Positions 20,049 to 29,063 are shown, numbered from the stretch's first letter. The stretch is 64,000 nucleotides of DNA from Veillonella sp. T11011-6 (GCF_002959755.1 NZ_PPCW01000004.1:124001-188000); one strand, 5' to 3'. The notes: generated by a model from the sequence alone, not told the origin. Translations and numbers: made by a program.

Positions 20049-22286
20049 TTAAGATTTCTTCGTAAATAGAACTTTTACAATTTGCCAGAAGAATGCTACA
20101 GCACCAACAATTAGTATCGTATCGCCGATGAGACGAGCCCACCGCAAGTTTTGTAACAATGGTTGTTGCATAAATTCTTCACTGCGCGCAAACCATAAGC
20201 CATGTGTAATGCTTGCCCACGCTTGGATAAGACCAATCGGCAATAAGCTAATGAGCACCATTAAGGCAAGGCCTATATTGAGAGCCCAGAACCCGAATTT
20301 CATCAATTTATCGTTGAATTCTACTTCAGGTCGAATATAACGGGCAATAAGGAATACAAATCCTAGACTTAAGAAACCATACACACCAAACAATGCTGTG
20401 TGGGCATGTACTGCAGTTGTATTAAGACCTTGGATGTAGAACAAGGATACAGGCATGTTGATCAAGAACCCGAATACCCCTGCCCCCACTAGATTCCAGA
20501 AGGACACGGCAATGAAACAATACACAGGCCATTTTAGACGATGCATCCAAGGAGCACTATGAAGACGTGTATAGTTTTCAAAAGCTTCATAACCTAAGAG
20601 TACAAGTGGTACTACTTCTAACGCAGAGAAGGATGCGCCTGTTGCCACGATAGTGGATGTAACACCTGTGAAGTATAAATGATGGAATGTACCAGGGATA
20701 CCACCGATGAGATAAATAGCCCCAGAAGAGATGGCCGCAACTGTACCAGCACGGTACGATACAAGCCCTAATGTAACAAAGATAAATGCCATCAATGTAG
20801 TGGAGAATACTTCAAAGAAGCCTTCAACCCAAAGATGGATTACCCACCAACGCCAATACTCCATAATCGCCAAATGGCTATGTTCACCATAGAATAACCC
20901 TGGACCATAGAAGATACCTACCATGATAACGGAGAATATGAAGGCTGCAATGAGGTTTTTATCCCCTTTTTGCTTGAAGGCACCAATAATGCTACGTATC
21001 ATGAGTACAAGCCAGAATAAAATACCAATGTATTCAATCCACTGCCAAATACGACCTAACTCGATATATTCGTAACCTTGGTGTCCGAGAAGGAAATTCC
21101 AGGCTGCTGGAATTTGATGTGCTACGCCTAAATATGTACCAGCGAAGGAACCTACTACAAGAACTACAAGAGCCCAGAATAAGATGTCCACCCCAAGCTT
21201 TTGATATTTAGGATCTTTACCACCATTAATGATTGGTGCCAAGAATAGACCAGCACTCAAGAATGCCATCGCAATCCAGAACAAAGATGCCTGAATATGC
21301 CATGTACGCGCAATAGAATAAGGGAAATATTGCGCTAATGGAATACCATAGAACGCTTGACCTTCTACAGTATAGTGGGCAATAATCCCACCCATCCCCA
21401 ATTGGAATAAGAACAATGCTAGGATTGTAAACAAATATTTACCTAATGCACGTTGAGATGGCGTTAACGTGATCTTGCTAATTGGATCTTCTGTTGGTGG
21501 AACCAATGCATGGTCATCATCCTTTTTACCAAAGGCCCATAACCATACAACTACACCAATGCCACATAATAAGATAATAACACTCACAACAGACCATGCG
21601 ATACTTTCAGGTGTAGGATTATGATCCAACAAAGGTTCATGTGGCCAGTTGTTTGTATACGTTGCATCTGTACCAGGACGTTGTGTAGATGCCATCCAAG
21701 TAGTCCAGAAGAAGAAGCGTGCCATATCAATGCGATCTTGTAACTCAGGTAACGTGTTATCCTTCATCGCAAAATGATCACGAGTCAATGTTAAATCAGG
21801 ATTATCACCGTACAACTCAACAAAATAACGACCAGTTAAATTCATTGCCGTAATTCGTTCTGGAGATAAAACAACAGTTCCATCTTCACGGACTGCACTA
21901 CCTAAATACTCTTTTTTCACAACTTCTTTAACAGCTGCTTGTTGTACAGGTCCCAATTGGTCATAAAGAGCTCCAAAGGCCTCTTGAGATTTAATATCCA
22001 ACATCACGGATACTTCTTTATGTAACCAATCTGCTGTCCAGTCAGGCGCTTGATATGCGCCATGACCTAAAACGGTCCCTACCGATTGACCACCTGTAGA
22101 TTGCCATGCCGATTGACCATGTAAAATATCTTCCTTAGTGAACAAGACCTGTCCATCTTGAGATACATACGCAGTCGGCACTGGCGGTGCTTGATGATAC
22201 ACATCAGTACCTAGATAACCAAGAATAGAAAAACCAATAATAAGAACGGCTACTACGGCTATCCAATACTTTTTGTATTCACCCAT
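20049..22286 (-). CDS. norZ: Quinol-dependent nitric oxide reductase
   Basis: Membrane enzyme reducing two NO to N2O with electrons from quinol. At 745 residues it matches the single-subunit qNOR class, in which a NorC-like N-terminal region (one membrane helix then a periplasmic domain to about residue 220) is fused to the 12-helix NorB core. His-bearing helices include RTWHIQASLFWIAM, WWVIHLWVEGFFEVF, GTFHHLYFTG and HAHTALFGVYGF. No CXXCH haem c motif is seen, as expected for qNOR. The ATG at 22286 has AAAGGAGGTAATGTG before it. It stands alone between tuf and rpmG with its own terminator and probably detoxifies NO. Confidence 0.93.
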   Translation of the reverse strand: MGEYKKYWIAVVAVLIIGFSILGYLGTDVYHQAPPVPTAYVSQDGQVLFTKEDILHGQSAWQSTGGQSVGTVLGHGAYQAPDWTADWLHKEVSVMLDIKSQEAFGALYDQLGPVQQAAVKEVVKKEYLGSAVREDGTVVLSPERITAMNLTGRYFVELYGDNPDLTLTRDHFAMKDNTLPELQDRIDMARFFFWTTWMASTQRPGTDATYTNNWPHEPLLDHNPTPESIAWSVVSVIILLCGIGVVVWLWAFGKKDDDHALVPPTEDPISKITLTPSQRALGKYLFTILALFLFQLGMGGIIAHYTVEGQAFYGIPLAQYFPYSIARTWHIQASLFWIAMAFLSAGLFLAPIINGGKDPKYQKLGVDILFWALVVLVVGSFAGTYLGVAHQIPAAWNFLLGHQGYEYIELGRIWQWIEYIGILFWLVLMIRSIIGAFKQKGDKNLIAAFIFSVIMVGIFYGPGLFYGEHSHLAIMEYWRWWVIHLWVEGFFEVFSTTLMAFIFVTLGLVSYRAGTVAAISSGAIYLIGGIPGTFHHLYFTGVTSTIVATGASFSALEVVPLVLLGYEAFENYTRLHSAPWMHRLKWPVYCFIAVSFWNLVGAGVFGFLINMPVSLFYIQGLNTTAVHAHTALFGVYGFLSLGFVFLIARYIRPEVEFNDKLMKFGFWALNIGLALMVLISLLPIGLIQAWASITHGLWFARSEEFMQQPLLQNLRWARLIGDTILIVGAVAFFWQIVKVLFTKKS

Positions 22287-22316
22287 CACATTACCTCCTT
22301 TTCTATAAAAACACAA

Positions 22317-22372
22317 AAGGAGAGCCTTTGCTCTCCTTGAGGTAATAATAGCACTATTAGTAGAATAATTCT
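22317..22372 (-). promoter_or_regulatory. norZ leader: hairpin before the RBS and palindromic site
   Basis: A stem AAGGAGAGC/GCTCTCCTT lies just upstream of the norZ ribosome site (transcript order), and its CTCCTTTT arm could instead pair with the AAAAGGAG of the ribosome site. Further upstream a candidate -10 TATTAT (22345-22350) is preceded by the 11-bp palindrome AGAATAATTCT (22362-22372), overlapping the -35 region. The regulator is unknown. Confidence 0.4.
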
Positions 22373-22412
22373 GTATCTTTGGTTACAAATACAATAAACA
22401 ATATATAAATTA

Positions 22413-22446
22413 ATACAAAAATAGGACCCCAATTGGGGTCCTATTT
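22413..22446 (-). terminator. Intrinsic terminator of tuf
   Basis: Stem AAATAGGACCCC/GGGGTCCTATTT with a 4-nt loop and T-tract on the minus strand, 18 bp after tuf. Confidence 0.93.
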
Positions 22447-22463
22447 ACTACAAAGATTATGAA

Positions 22464-23651
22464 TTAACCTTCGATTTCAGTTACAACGCCAGCGCCTACT
22501 GTATGGCCACCTTCGCGGATCGCGAAACGAAGACCTTCTTCGATAGCGATTGGAGTGATCAATTCGATATCCATTGTTACGTTATCGCCAGGCATACACA
22601 TTTCTACACCTTCAGGAAGGTTTACAACACCTGTTACGTCTGTTGTACGGAAGTAGAATTGTGGACGGTAGTTGGAGAAGAATGGAGTATGACGGCCACC
22701 TTCTTCTTTAGTCAATACGTATACTTCTGCTTTGAATTTTGTGTGTGGTTTGATGGAACCTGGTTTAGCCAATACTTGACCACGTTCGATGTCTTTGCGG
22801 TCTACACCACGAAGCAATGCACCAACGTTATCACCTGCTACTGCAGAATCCAAAGTTTTACGGAACATTTCAAGACCAGTTACTACGTATTGTTCAGCTT
22901 TTTCTTTCAAGCCTACAACTTCTACTGTGTCGCCTACGTTTACTTGACCACGTTCAACACGGCCAGTTGCTACTGTACCACGACCAGTGATTGTGAATAC
23001 GTCTTCCACAGGCATCAAGAAAGGTTTGTCAGTATCACGAACTGGAGTTGGGATGTAGGAGTCTACAGCTGCCATCAATTCGTCGATTTTAGCTACATAT
23101 TGAGCGTCGCCTTCCAAAGCTTTCAAAGCGGAACCTACAACGATAGGTACTTCGTCGCCAGGGAATTCGTAGGAAGAAAGAAGTTCACGAACTTCCATTT
23201 CTACTAATTCGATCAATTCTTCATCGTCAACCATGTCAGCTTTGTTCAAGAATACTACGATTGCAGGAACACCAACTTGGCGAGCCAACAAGATGTGTTC
23301 GCGAGTTTGAGGCATAGGGCCGTCAGCTGCGGAACATACCAAGATAGCGCCGTCCATTTGAGCCGCACCAGTGATCATGTTTTTAACATAGTCAGCATGG
23401 CCTGGGCAGTCAACGTGTGCATAGTGACGGTTTTCAGTTTCGTATTCAACGTGTGCAGTGTTGATTGTGATACCGCGTTCACGTTCTTCTGGAGCTTTAT
23501 CGATCATGCTGTAATCTTGGAAATCAGCTTGACCTTTTTCAGCCAATACTTTAGTGATTGCAGCAGTCAAAGTAGTTTTACCATGGTCAACGTGACCGAT
23601 TGTACCAATGTTAACATGCGGTTTCGTACGTTCAAATTTTTCTTTTGCCAT
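22464..23651 (-). CDS. tuf: Elongation factor Tu
   Basis: GTPase that brings aminoacyl-tRNA to the ribosome. The 395-residue protein starts [33 protein letters not shown]1 (GHVDHGKT), G3 (DCPGHADY) and G4 (NKAD) motifs are all intact. The ATG at 23651 is chosen over an upstream in-frame start because it gives the universal N-terminus. AAGGAGG lies 11 nt away. It has its own promoter and terminator. It is detached from fusA; a second copy may exist beyond the left edge of the window. Confidence 0.98.
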   Translation of the reverse strand: MAKEKFERTKPHVNIGTIGHVDHGKTTLTAAITKVLAEKGQADFQDYSMIDKAPEERERGITINTAHVEYETENRHYAHVDCPGHADYVKNMITGAAQMDGAILVCSAADGPMPQTREHILLARQVGVPAIVVFLNKADMVDDEELIELVEMEVRELLSSYEFPGDEVPIVVGSALKALEGDAQYVAKIDELMAAVDSYIPTPVRDTDKPFLMPVEDVFTITGRGTVATGRVERGQVNVGDTVEVVGLKEKAEQYVVTGLEMFRKTLDSAVAGDNVGALLRGVDRKDIERGQVLAKPGSIKPHTKFKAEVYVLTKEEGGRHTPFFSNYRPQFYFRTTDVTGVVNLPEGVEMCMPGDNVTMDIELITPIAIEEGLRFAIREGGHTVGAGVVTEIEG

Positions 23652-23696
23652 TAGGATTGTATCCTCCTTCACAAAAACAAATTACATTCTAGTATT

Positions 23697-23725
23697 AATA
23701 TAATATATTAACCCTAATTTATCAA
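23697..23725 (-). promoter_or_regulatory. Promoter of tuf
   Basis: TTGATA (23720-23725) and TATATT (23697-23702), 17-bp spacer, minus strand, 45 bp before the tuf ATG. The IS element ends about 60 bp further upstream. Confidence 0.75.
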
Positions 23726-23811
23726 TGGAATATAAGATTCCCTTATACATTATTATACCATATATAGAAAAACTTCTAAAAATAGGGTTATAGGACAAAA
23801 AGTGTGTGTGA

Positions 23812-24924
23812 CTAATCCCAATAAGTTGGAAAATCTGTAGACATATGTAGCTCATTCCAAACAGGAGCATCACCCCATTGAGGTATTGAGCGATCTATTT
23901 GGCAATAATCAGATAACCGTTTGTAGATAGCAGCAATCGATTCATCTGTAGGCATACAATTTAATATATCTGAAATAGAAAGCGGTCTTGGTGAGTGCAT
24001 ATAGCACCACCAATAGACCGCTTTTAGTCTTCTTTCAAGTGAAAGGCCCCTATGAGATCGTAACATACTTCTTAGTTGAGCATTTACTCCACCTTCAATA
24101 CGATTATTTGTTGTAGGTACTGTAATATCAATACATTCCAAAAATGTAAATAAAGTTTGTTGCCTAATCAGACGCCATAATGATGATTCGGCTTTAAGCA
24201 AACGCTCATGTGTAGAGCGTTTGTTTCCGAATTCATCAATCGTCATTTCTCGTAAAAAATCAGAATATGTCATTCGCCACGCTGAAAGTTCATTAATCCA
24301 TACAAGAGCTTGATCCATTGTTTTCACATTAAATAAATCTTTAGCCAGAGTATAAAGATCCTTTCCTGCTAACGTTTTAGGTCTACTTGTCGTATATCGT
24401 CTAACCTGACAAAAAATGTGAAACAAGCATCTTTGGTGACTGCTATGAGGCCAAACTTTACGTAATGCTTTAGGCAAACCATTAGCACCATCAGACACAA
24501 CAACTTTAGGTTCGGCAATCCGTTCCATTAAACACTGCCAAGCTCTAGCATGCTCATAACGACAGACATACCATCCTAGAACATGAGTATCATTGCAACA
24601 AATCAAAACACATAAATTCCTAGCTAAGTAAATTCCATCAAGATATACCACATCATGTACTTCTTCCACTTTTGGTGGCAATGGCCATATGGACCAAAAT
24701 TTAGCGGTTTTACGCCTGAATGTACGACCTTTACCAGGCATATCAGCTTGAATATTGGTGCTGAATAACCAATTCAAGAATAGGCTTAACTCTTTACTTA
24801 AATTATTAATTTTAACGGTAAATGCCACCTTACAATGTTTGCAAAACCAACGCTGAGAACCAGATTTTAAAACACCGTGTTTAATGCATGTTTCATTACA
24901 ATCAGGACATTTTATTTGTCGCAT
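23812..24924 (-). CDS. IS1249-like DDE transposase
   Basis: 370-residue transposase starting MRQIKCPDCNETC at 24924, where GGAGG lies 8 nt upstream; an in-frame ATG 15 bp earlier overlaps that site. An N-terminal zinc ribbon (CPDC...CKHC) precedes a DDE fold with likely catalytic residues Asp96 (VYLDGIY), Asp145 (VVSDGANG) and Glu277 (NNRIEGGVN). The block WPHSSHQRCLFHI after the second Asp is typical of the IS1249/MULE-like group. The frame is intact. Confidence 0.85.
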   Translation of the reverse strand: MRQIKCPDCNETCIKHGVLKSGSQRWFCKHCKVAFTVKINNLSKELSLFLNWLFSTNIQADMPGKGRTFRRKTAKFWSIWPLPPKVEEVHDVVYLDGIYLARNLCVLICCNDTHVLGWYVCRYEHARAWQCLMERIAEPKVVVSDGANGLPKALRKVWPHSSHQRCLFHIFCQVRRYTTSRPKTLAGKDLYTLAKDLFNVKTMDQALVWINELSAWRMTYSDFLREMTIDEFGNKRSTHERLLKAESSLWRLIRQQTLFTFLECIDITVPTTNNRIEGGVNAQLRSMLRSHRGLSLERRLKAVYWWCYMHSPRPLSISDILNCMPTDESIAAIYKRLSDYCQIDRSIPQWGDAPVWNELHMSTDFPTYWD

Positions 24925-25051
24925 AAACTCTTCCTCCATATTTGTTTATATATAGGAAGATATAACCTCATTTTAGTCAGTAATTACAAGGGTTAATTGA
25001 TGTTTTCACCCACACTTTTTGTCCACCCTCAAACTTCTCCAAAAAAAGATT

Positions 25052-25094
25052 AAACCCTTATAACACTAGTAAATATCTAGTGTTATAAGGGTTT
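25052..25094. repeat. 18-bp-stem hairpin at the right end of the IS
   Basis: AAACCCTTATAACACTAG and its exact inverse are separated by 7 nt, followed by TTTT on the plus strand. It lies between two copies of the IS end and could terminate transcription into or out of the element. Confidence 0.75.
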
Positions 25095-25207
25095 TTACAC
25101 ACACTTTTTGTCCTATAAGCCTAAAAATACAAATATTCTTCTAAAATAAAAAAACTGACAAATGTAATCCTTACACTCATCAGCTTCAATTTATATTTTA
25201 TGGAGAA

Positions 25208-25234
25208 ATAAAAAATCCTCACCAATGTGAGGTT
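25208..25234 (-). terminator. Terminator of the five-tRNA operon
   Basis: Stem AACCTCAC/GTGAGGATT with loop ATTG and a T-run on the minus strand, right after the last tRNA. Confidence 0.88.
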
Positions 25235-25237
25235 TAA

Positions 25238-25314
25238 TGGTGGCGGCACACGGATTTGAACCGCGGACACACCGGGTATGAACCGATTGCTCTAGCCAAC
25301 TGAGCTATGCCGCC
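25238..25314 (-). tRNA. tRNA-Met (CAT), elongator
   Basis: Cloverleaf with acceptor GGCGGCA paired to TGCCGCC, anticodon loop TTCATAC and encoded CCA. The fully paired first base and resemblance to elongator tRNA-Met of Bacillus favour elongator over initiator; a tRNA-Ile2 precursor cannot be ruled out by eye. Confidence 0.92.
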
Positions 25315-25319
25315 ATGTA

Positions 25320-25395
25320 TGGAGCTAGTGACCGGGATTGAACCGGTGACCTTATCCTTACCAAGGATACGCTCTGCCGACTGAGCTACACCAGC
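25320..25395 (-). tRNA. tRNA-Thr (GGT)
   Basis: Acceptor GCTGGTG/CACTAGC, anticodon loop TTGGTAA, encoded CCA. Fourth gene of the operon in transcription order. Confidence 0.94.
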
Positions 25396-25427
25396 ACAAT
25401 GAACGATCATTTCACTGTGAATTTTTG

Positions 25428-25503
<76 letters not shown>

Positions 25504-25508
25504 ATAAA

Positions 25509-25593
<85 letters not shown>

Positions 25594-25602
25594 AAAATAA
25601 AA

Positions 25603-25678
25603 TGGAGCTGGCGATAGGAATTGAACCCACAACCTGCTGATTACAAGTCAGCTGCTCTACCAATTGAGCTACGCCAGC
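25603..25678 (-). tRNA. tRNA-Thr (TGT)
   Basis: Acceptor GCTGGCG/CGCCAGC, anticodon loop CTTGTAA, encoded CCA. First gene of the operon, 19 bp after the -10. Confidence 0.94.
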
Positions 25679-25696
25679 ATCATTACGACAAGATGT

Positions 25697-25725
25697 ATTT
25701 TATCATCCGTCCCACTAAGTGTCAA
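25697..25725 (-). promoter_or_regulatory. Promoter of the five-tRNA operon
   Basis: TTGACA (25720-25725) and TAAAAT (25697-25702), 17 bp apart on the minus strand, just before tRNA-Thr(TGT). Confidence 0.85.
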
Positions 25726-25863
25726 GAACTTTTTAAAAACTTTTTTGAAGTTTTTTTCGTTCACTGCGGTATCCCTTAGTGCTTAATCATAATAACATGA
25801 AACGATACCCTATGCAAGTATTTTTTCTAAACTTTTTAAACTTCATTTTTTCCTCATTGGCAA

Positions 25864-26430
25864 TCATAGATAAAGATAGATAATTGCTAATATAGCCACT
25901 ATTATCCGATAATACCCAAAGGAGGATAAAGAGGATCGATTCAAGTACCACAAAAATACTTTTACCGTAATATAACCCACTATATATGACACGAGTGTGC
26001 CAATGGCAAACATAATAATATCATTTAAGTCTAATAAATGTATTACCCGTAACAAATCATATATACAAACAATAATCATAACTGGTACAGCCATGATAAA
26101 CGAAAAATCAGCAGCAGCGCTTCGAGTACAACCGATTAACATGCCCCCTGCAATGGTAGCACCAGACCGCGAAAATCCAGGCCACAAACAGAGCATTTGA
26201 TAGAGCCCAATCTGGAAGCATTGGTATATAGATAAATTATTTACAGAATCTACCAGTCTTGTAGTCACTCGTCTTTTTTCTGCATAAATCATAAAAAGGG
26301 CGCCTACCAAAAGACCTATTATCACAGGAATCGGCCCAATAATAATCATATGCCCTGTACTAGATACAGGAATACATTCTGTTATACCTTCTATAACACC
26401 TAAAATGAGGGCAATTACATATTGGTCCAT
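25864..26430 (-). CDS. uppP: Undecaprenyl-diphosphatase with internal deletion
   Basis: UppP/BacA recycles the lipid carrier undecaprenyl diphosphate to the monophosphate for cell-wall synthesis. This protein has 188 residues against roughly 265-280 for the family. Both catalytic motifs remain: EGITECIPVSSTGH (Glu14, Glu18) and PGFSRSGAT (Arg88). What is missing is the stretch between SSTGHMIIIG and GPIPVIIGLLVGALF, about 80 residues holding two or three membrane helices. The frame is kept and AGGTGAT precedes the ATG. It may be a deletion relic or a shortened paralogue; another full-length copy elsewhere is likely. Confidence 0.8.
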   Translation of the reverse strand: MDQYVIALILGVIEGITECIPVSSTGHMIIIGPIPVIIGLLVGALFMIYAEKRRVTTRLVDSVNNLSIYQCFQIGLYQMLCLWPGFSRSGATIAGGMLIGCTRSAAADFSFIMAVPVMIIVCIYDLLRVIHLLDLNDIIMFAIGTLVSYIVGYITVKVFLWYLNRSSLSSFGYYRIIVAILAIIYLYL

Positions 26431-26504
26431 GATATCACCTGCCTTTTATATGCGGTCATAACTCATGGCAATATATAATGCCCTCAGCAATCAATATAAC
26501 TCTA

Positions 26505-26969
26505 TTAATCAATAACCATAACACGATCAGGTTTAGTGATTGTCACTACCGCATGTTTTGGATCATTATTGTGTTCTAAGTATAATTGATCACCTTCGAG
26601 ATGACCACGCCAACCTACAACAATCGGATATGTTTTACTAATAGTCTTTAATAGTTCAAGAGGATTTAAATTTAATATCGGTGCAAACAATACATTAATA
26701 CCATCGATAAGAACAACTTCTGTATCACTGCGACTTAATGCACGACGAATTACTTCTTCTGCAAGTTGTGGTCTTTCATCACGAGGTACTAATAAAAACT
26801 CTTCTTCAATAAGTTGTTTTGCCTCTAAGTACTTCCAACCTTTTTGTTCAGATAATTCACGAATCAACAAACTTTTACCAGAACCAGGACCACCAACGAT
26901 AAACAATATACGTTCATCATCACCTTGAATTTGTTCCCAACGTTCTCTTACATCTTGAACTGTAACCAT
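26505..26969 (-). CDS. BrxF-like P-loop ATPase (orphan)
   Basis: 154-residue cytoplasmic P-loop protein starting MVTVQDVRERWEQI at 26969 with AGGAGG 8 nt upstream. Walker A is GGPGSGKS (26-33) and Walker B VVLID (85-89), followed by the pattern NVLFAPILNLNPLELLKTISKTYP-IVVGWRG. The layout resembles BrxF, the small ATPase of type 3 BREX phage-defence systems. None of the other BREX genes (brxC, pglZ, brxL or a methylase) lies nearby. Instead it is the last gene of an operon with folD-like, hypA, hypB and a secreted protein. The family call is by recognition; the function here is unknown. Confidence 0.65.
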   Translation of the reverse strand: MVTVQDVRERWEQIQGDDERILFIVGGPGSGKSLLIRELSEQKGWKYLEAKQLIEEEFLLVPRDERPQLAEEVIRRALSRSDTEVVLIDGINVLFAPILNLNPLELLKTISKTYPIVVGWRGHLEGDQLYLEHNNDPKHAVVTITKPDRVMVID

Positions 26970-26997
26970 ATCCCTTGCCTCCTCGCTGTAACCGTTC

Positions 26998-28413
26998 CTA
27001 CTTAACTGGACGGTCAGATAACATAACGGATTTGATATATTGGTTTTTATCATCTAGGGCAAACTGTAAATATGAGTCGCTTGCCGCTGGATTTTTATAT
27101 TCATATACAGTAGATGTGCCCGCATTTGTTGTAGATTCAACAATACGAGTAGGCATACCATATACAAAGAGCAATAAGTATTTAGTATCCCCCATCGCAA
27201 TACCGCGACGAGTAGGCGTGTAAATATTTAATAGAACACGATTGATGAGATTTTTTTTATCAACACTCACGCCATATTCGTTATATCCAATAAATGTGGA
27301 CCCAAACAACATACCTTGATGTTTCCAATCATTATTGGGATCATTAACAAAATAATCATTTAATTTATAGCCACGCAACACAAAATCATCAGCAGTCAAT
27401 TTACCTGCTTGAAAATCATATACTGGAGCTTTAGGCAATCCAAATCTTGGCCATACTTGACCACTAATCATATCAACAGCCTCTACATTGCTTTGTTTGA
27501 TGGTGAAAGCAATATATTCTTTCTGTTGTCCTAGCATAGATTGTTGTTGGCTATTATTATTTGTATTCTCTATCGAGCTATTAAATTCCTTTTTTCGAGA
27601 CCATGAATTTTCGGAATGACCTTCATATAGGAAGATATAACTTTCATTTTTCAAATCACGCCACATCGCAATAGGGCTACCATAGGCAAATACCAATTCC
27701 ATGCGCGTGCTACCAACACCAATATCGCGTACAGTGTGGACGCCTTTTTTCGTACTATGAATATTAGTAATAGTATTCGGTTCAAAGAAATAAGTAGCAC
27801 CTTGACCGCGCAATTGATTATTTACTAAACGCTCTTGAGCAGGTCCCGTATAAACGGTCACCTCCAAGTCTTTCATATAGTACGTCGTAAAGTTATCACG
27901 AACCACTGTTTTTTCTACATCTTTAGGCGCTACAAACTGATCTCCTAAGCGATACCCATCAATAGCATAATCATCTTCAGACCCTAAAGCTGGCAAATTA
28001 TTAGCCGTATAAGACTTACCAATATCAGCCAAGTTATTTTGCGTTACGCTAGGCAATGGACCTTCATTTTCGCTAGCTGCTTGCCAAAACTGTATGGAAT
28101 CACCAAACTCGGTAACTGCCATTTGTTCAGCTAGCCATCCTGTTTTAGTGCTTTCCTTTTTTGTCTTTGTATCGATTTTAACAGCTTTAATCGGTGCATT
28201 ATCTATATACGCAACAGACTCAGCCGCATCAGTTCCCGCTGCTTCTACAGTTGTCTTATCATCCGTATGTGCAACATCATTTGCATTCTCTGTAGATTCC
28301 ACCGCAGTTTGTTTCACAGTCGAAATAGCCGGTTCTGCCGCATACCCTACCGTTGTAGCAGATAGGCCAACTAAAAGTGCCGCTACGATACGGCTCTTAA
28401 TAGAATGATTCAT
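26998..28413 (-). CDS. Secreted protein with duplicated domain, unknown function
   Basis: 471 residues with a clear signal peptide (basic SIKSR, hydrophobic IVAALLVGLSATTV, cleavage near GYAAEP). Residues about 30-115 are a low-complexity, Thr/Glu/Ala-rich linker. Two similar units follow. The first has IDGYRLGDQFV and later VGSTRMELVFAYGSPIAMWRD; the second has LRGYKLNDYFV and later IAMGDTKYLLLFVYGMPTRIV. The protein should be exported or periplasmic. Its ATG overlaps the hypB stop (ATGA), so the two are translationally coupled, and the BrxF-like gene follows after 28 bp. I do not recognise the family. Confidence 0.8.
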   Translation of the reverse strand: MNHSIKSRIVAALLVGLSATTVGYAAEPAISTVKQTAVESTENANDVAHTDDKTTVEAAGTDAAESVAYIDNAPIKAVKIDTKTKKESTKTGWLAEQMAVTEFGDSIQFWQAASENEGPLPSVTQNNLADIGKSYTANNLPALGSEDDYAIDGYRLGDQFVAPKDVEKTVVRDNFTTYYMKDLEVTVYTGPAQERLVNNQLRGQGATYFFEPNTITNIHSTKKGVHTVRDIGVGSTRMELVFAYGSPIAMWRDLKNESYIFLYEGHSENSWSRKKEFNSSIENTNNNSQQQSMLGQQKEYIAFTIKQSNVEAVDMISGQVWPRFGLPKAPVYDFQAGKLTADDFVLRGYKLNDYFVNDPNNDWKHQGMLFGSTFIGYNEYGVSVDKKNLINRVLLNIYTPTRRGIAMGDTKYLLLFVYGMPTRIVESTTNAGTSTVYEYKNPAASDSYLQFALDDKNQYIKSVMLSDRPVK

Positions 28414-29063
28414 CGATTACTCTCCAATTGCGCACGCAACCATGTCAACCATGGCTCTAACCCATTATGGGCCGTGCAACTTACTTCAAAAATCTCTCCT
28501 GTTGGATTCAAATTACGTATATCTTGTATTGCCTTGTCTTTTTTAAATGGTACATAAGGCAATAAATCTATCTTATTAATGAGAATAGCCTTTGACTCTT
28601 TAAAGATTAATGGGTATTTAAGAGGCTTATCTTCACCTTCAGTAACAGATAATACAGTTACCTTCATGCTTTCACCAATCTCAAATTCTGCAGGGCATAC
28701 AAGGTTACCTACATTCTCGATAATGATCATATCGAGTTCATCAAGATTTAAATCACCTAGTGCATCTTGAATCATTTGTGCATCAAGATGGCAACCTCCC
28801 ACTGTATTGATTTGAATAACAGGAACGCCTAATTCATGAATCCGTTCCGCATCCTTAGCAGTAAATAAATCACCTTCAATAACAGCAAGGCGGTAATCTT
28901 TTTTCAAATCATGTAAAGTTGCCTCCAATAGAGATGTTTTACCAGCCCCTGGAGAACCTAATAGATTAAATACAAAAATATTTTTTTCCTTAAACAACTG
29001 TTGTAAGGACTCTGCAATGGCATCATTTTTTGCCAATACATTAGTTTTAACTTGAACTTGCAT
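28410..29063 (-). CDS. hypB: Hydrogenase nickel incorporation GTPase HypB
   Basis: GTPase that with HypA inserts nickel into NiFe hydrogenase (and sometimes urease). 217 residues; P-loop GSPGAGKT (36-43), then VIEGDLFTAKDAERI and the metal-site motif NTVGGCHLD, and NKIDLLPY. The N-terminus lacks a His-rich nickel store. The ATG at 29063 follows AAAGGTTAGGC, 14 bp after the hypA stop. No hydrogenase structural genes are in the window. Confidence 0.94.
   Translation of the reverse strand: MQVQVKTNVLAKNDAIAESLQQLFKEKNIFVFNLLGSPGAGKTSLLEATLHDLKKDYRLAVIEGDLFTAKDAERIHELGVPVIQINTVGGCHLDAQMIQDALGDLNLDELDMIIIENVGNLVCPAEFEIGESMKVTVLSVTEGEDKPLKYPLIFKESKAILINKIDLLPYVPFKKDKAIQDIRNLNPTGEIFEVSCTAHNGLEPWLTWLRAQLESNR

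Larger units (their letters stand above)
23788..25118 (-). mobile_element. IS1249-like insertion sequence (IS256 superfamily)
   Basis: A transposase gene bounded by perfect 22-bp inverted repeats reading TTATAGGACAAAAAGTGTGT plus two bases at 23788-23809 and, inverted, at 25097-25118. An imperfect extra copy of the right end lies inside at 25007-25024. Between the two right-end copies is an 18-bp-stem hairpin (25052-25094). No clear target duplication is visible. The element separates the tRNA operon from tuf. Confidence 0.8.

Noticed and set aside
22503-23207. Long plus-strand frame of 234 codons opposite tuf
   Set aside because: Antisense shadow of a highly codon-biased gene; composition (Cys/Phe/Tyr rich) is not protein-like. 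The same holds for large frames opposite rpoB, rpoC and fusA.
26505-26969. A BREX phage-defence island
   Set aside because: Only one BrxF-like ATPase is present; no methylase, PglZ, BrxC or BrxL homologue lies nearby.
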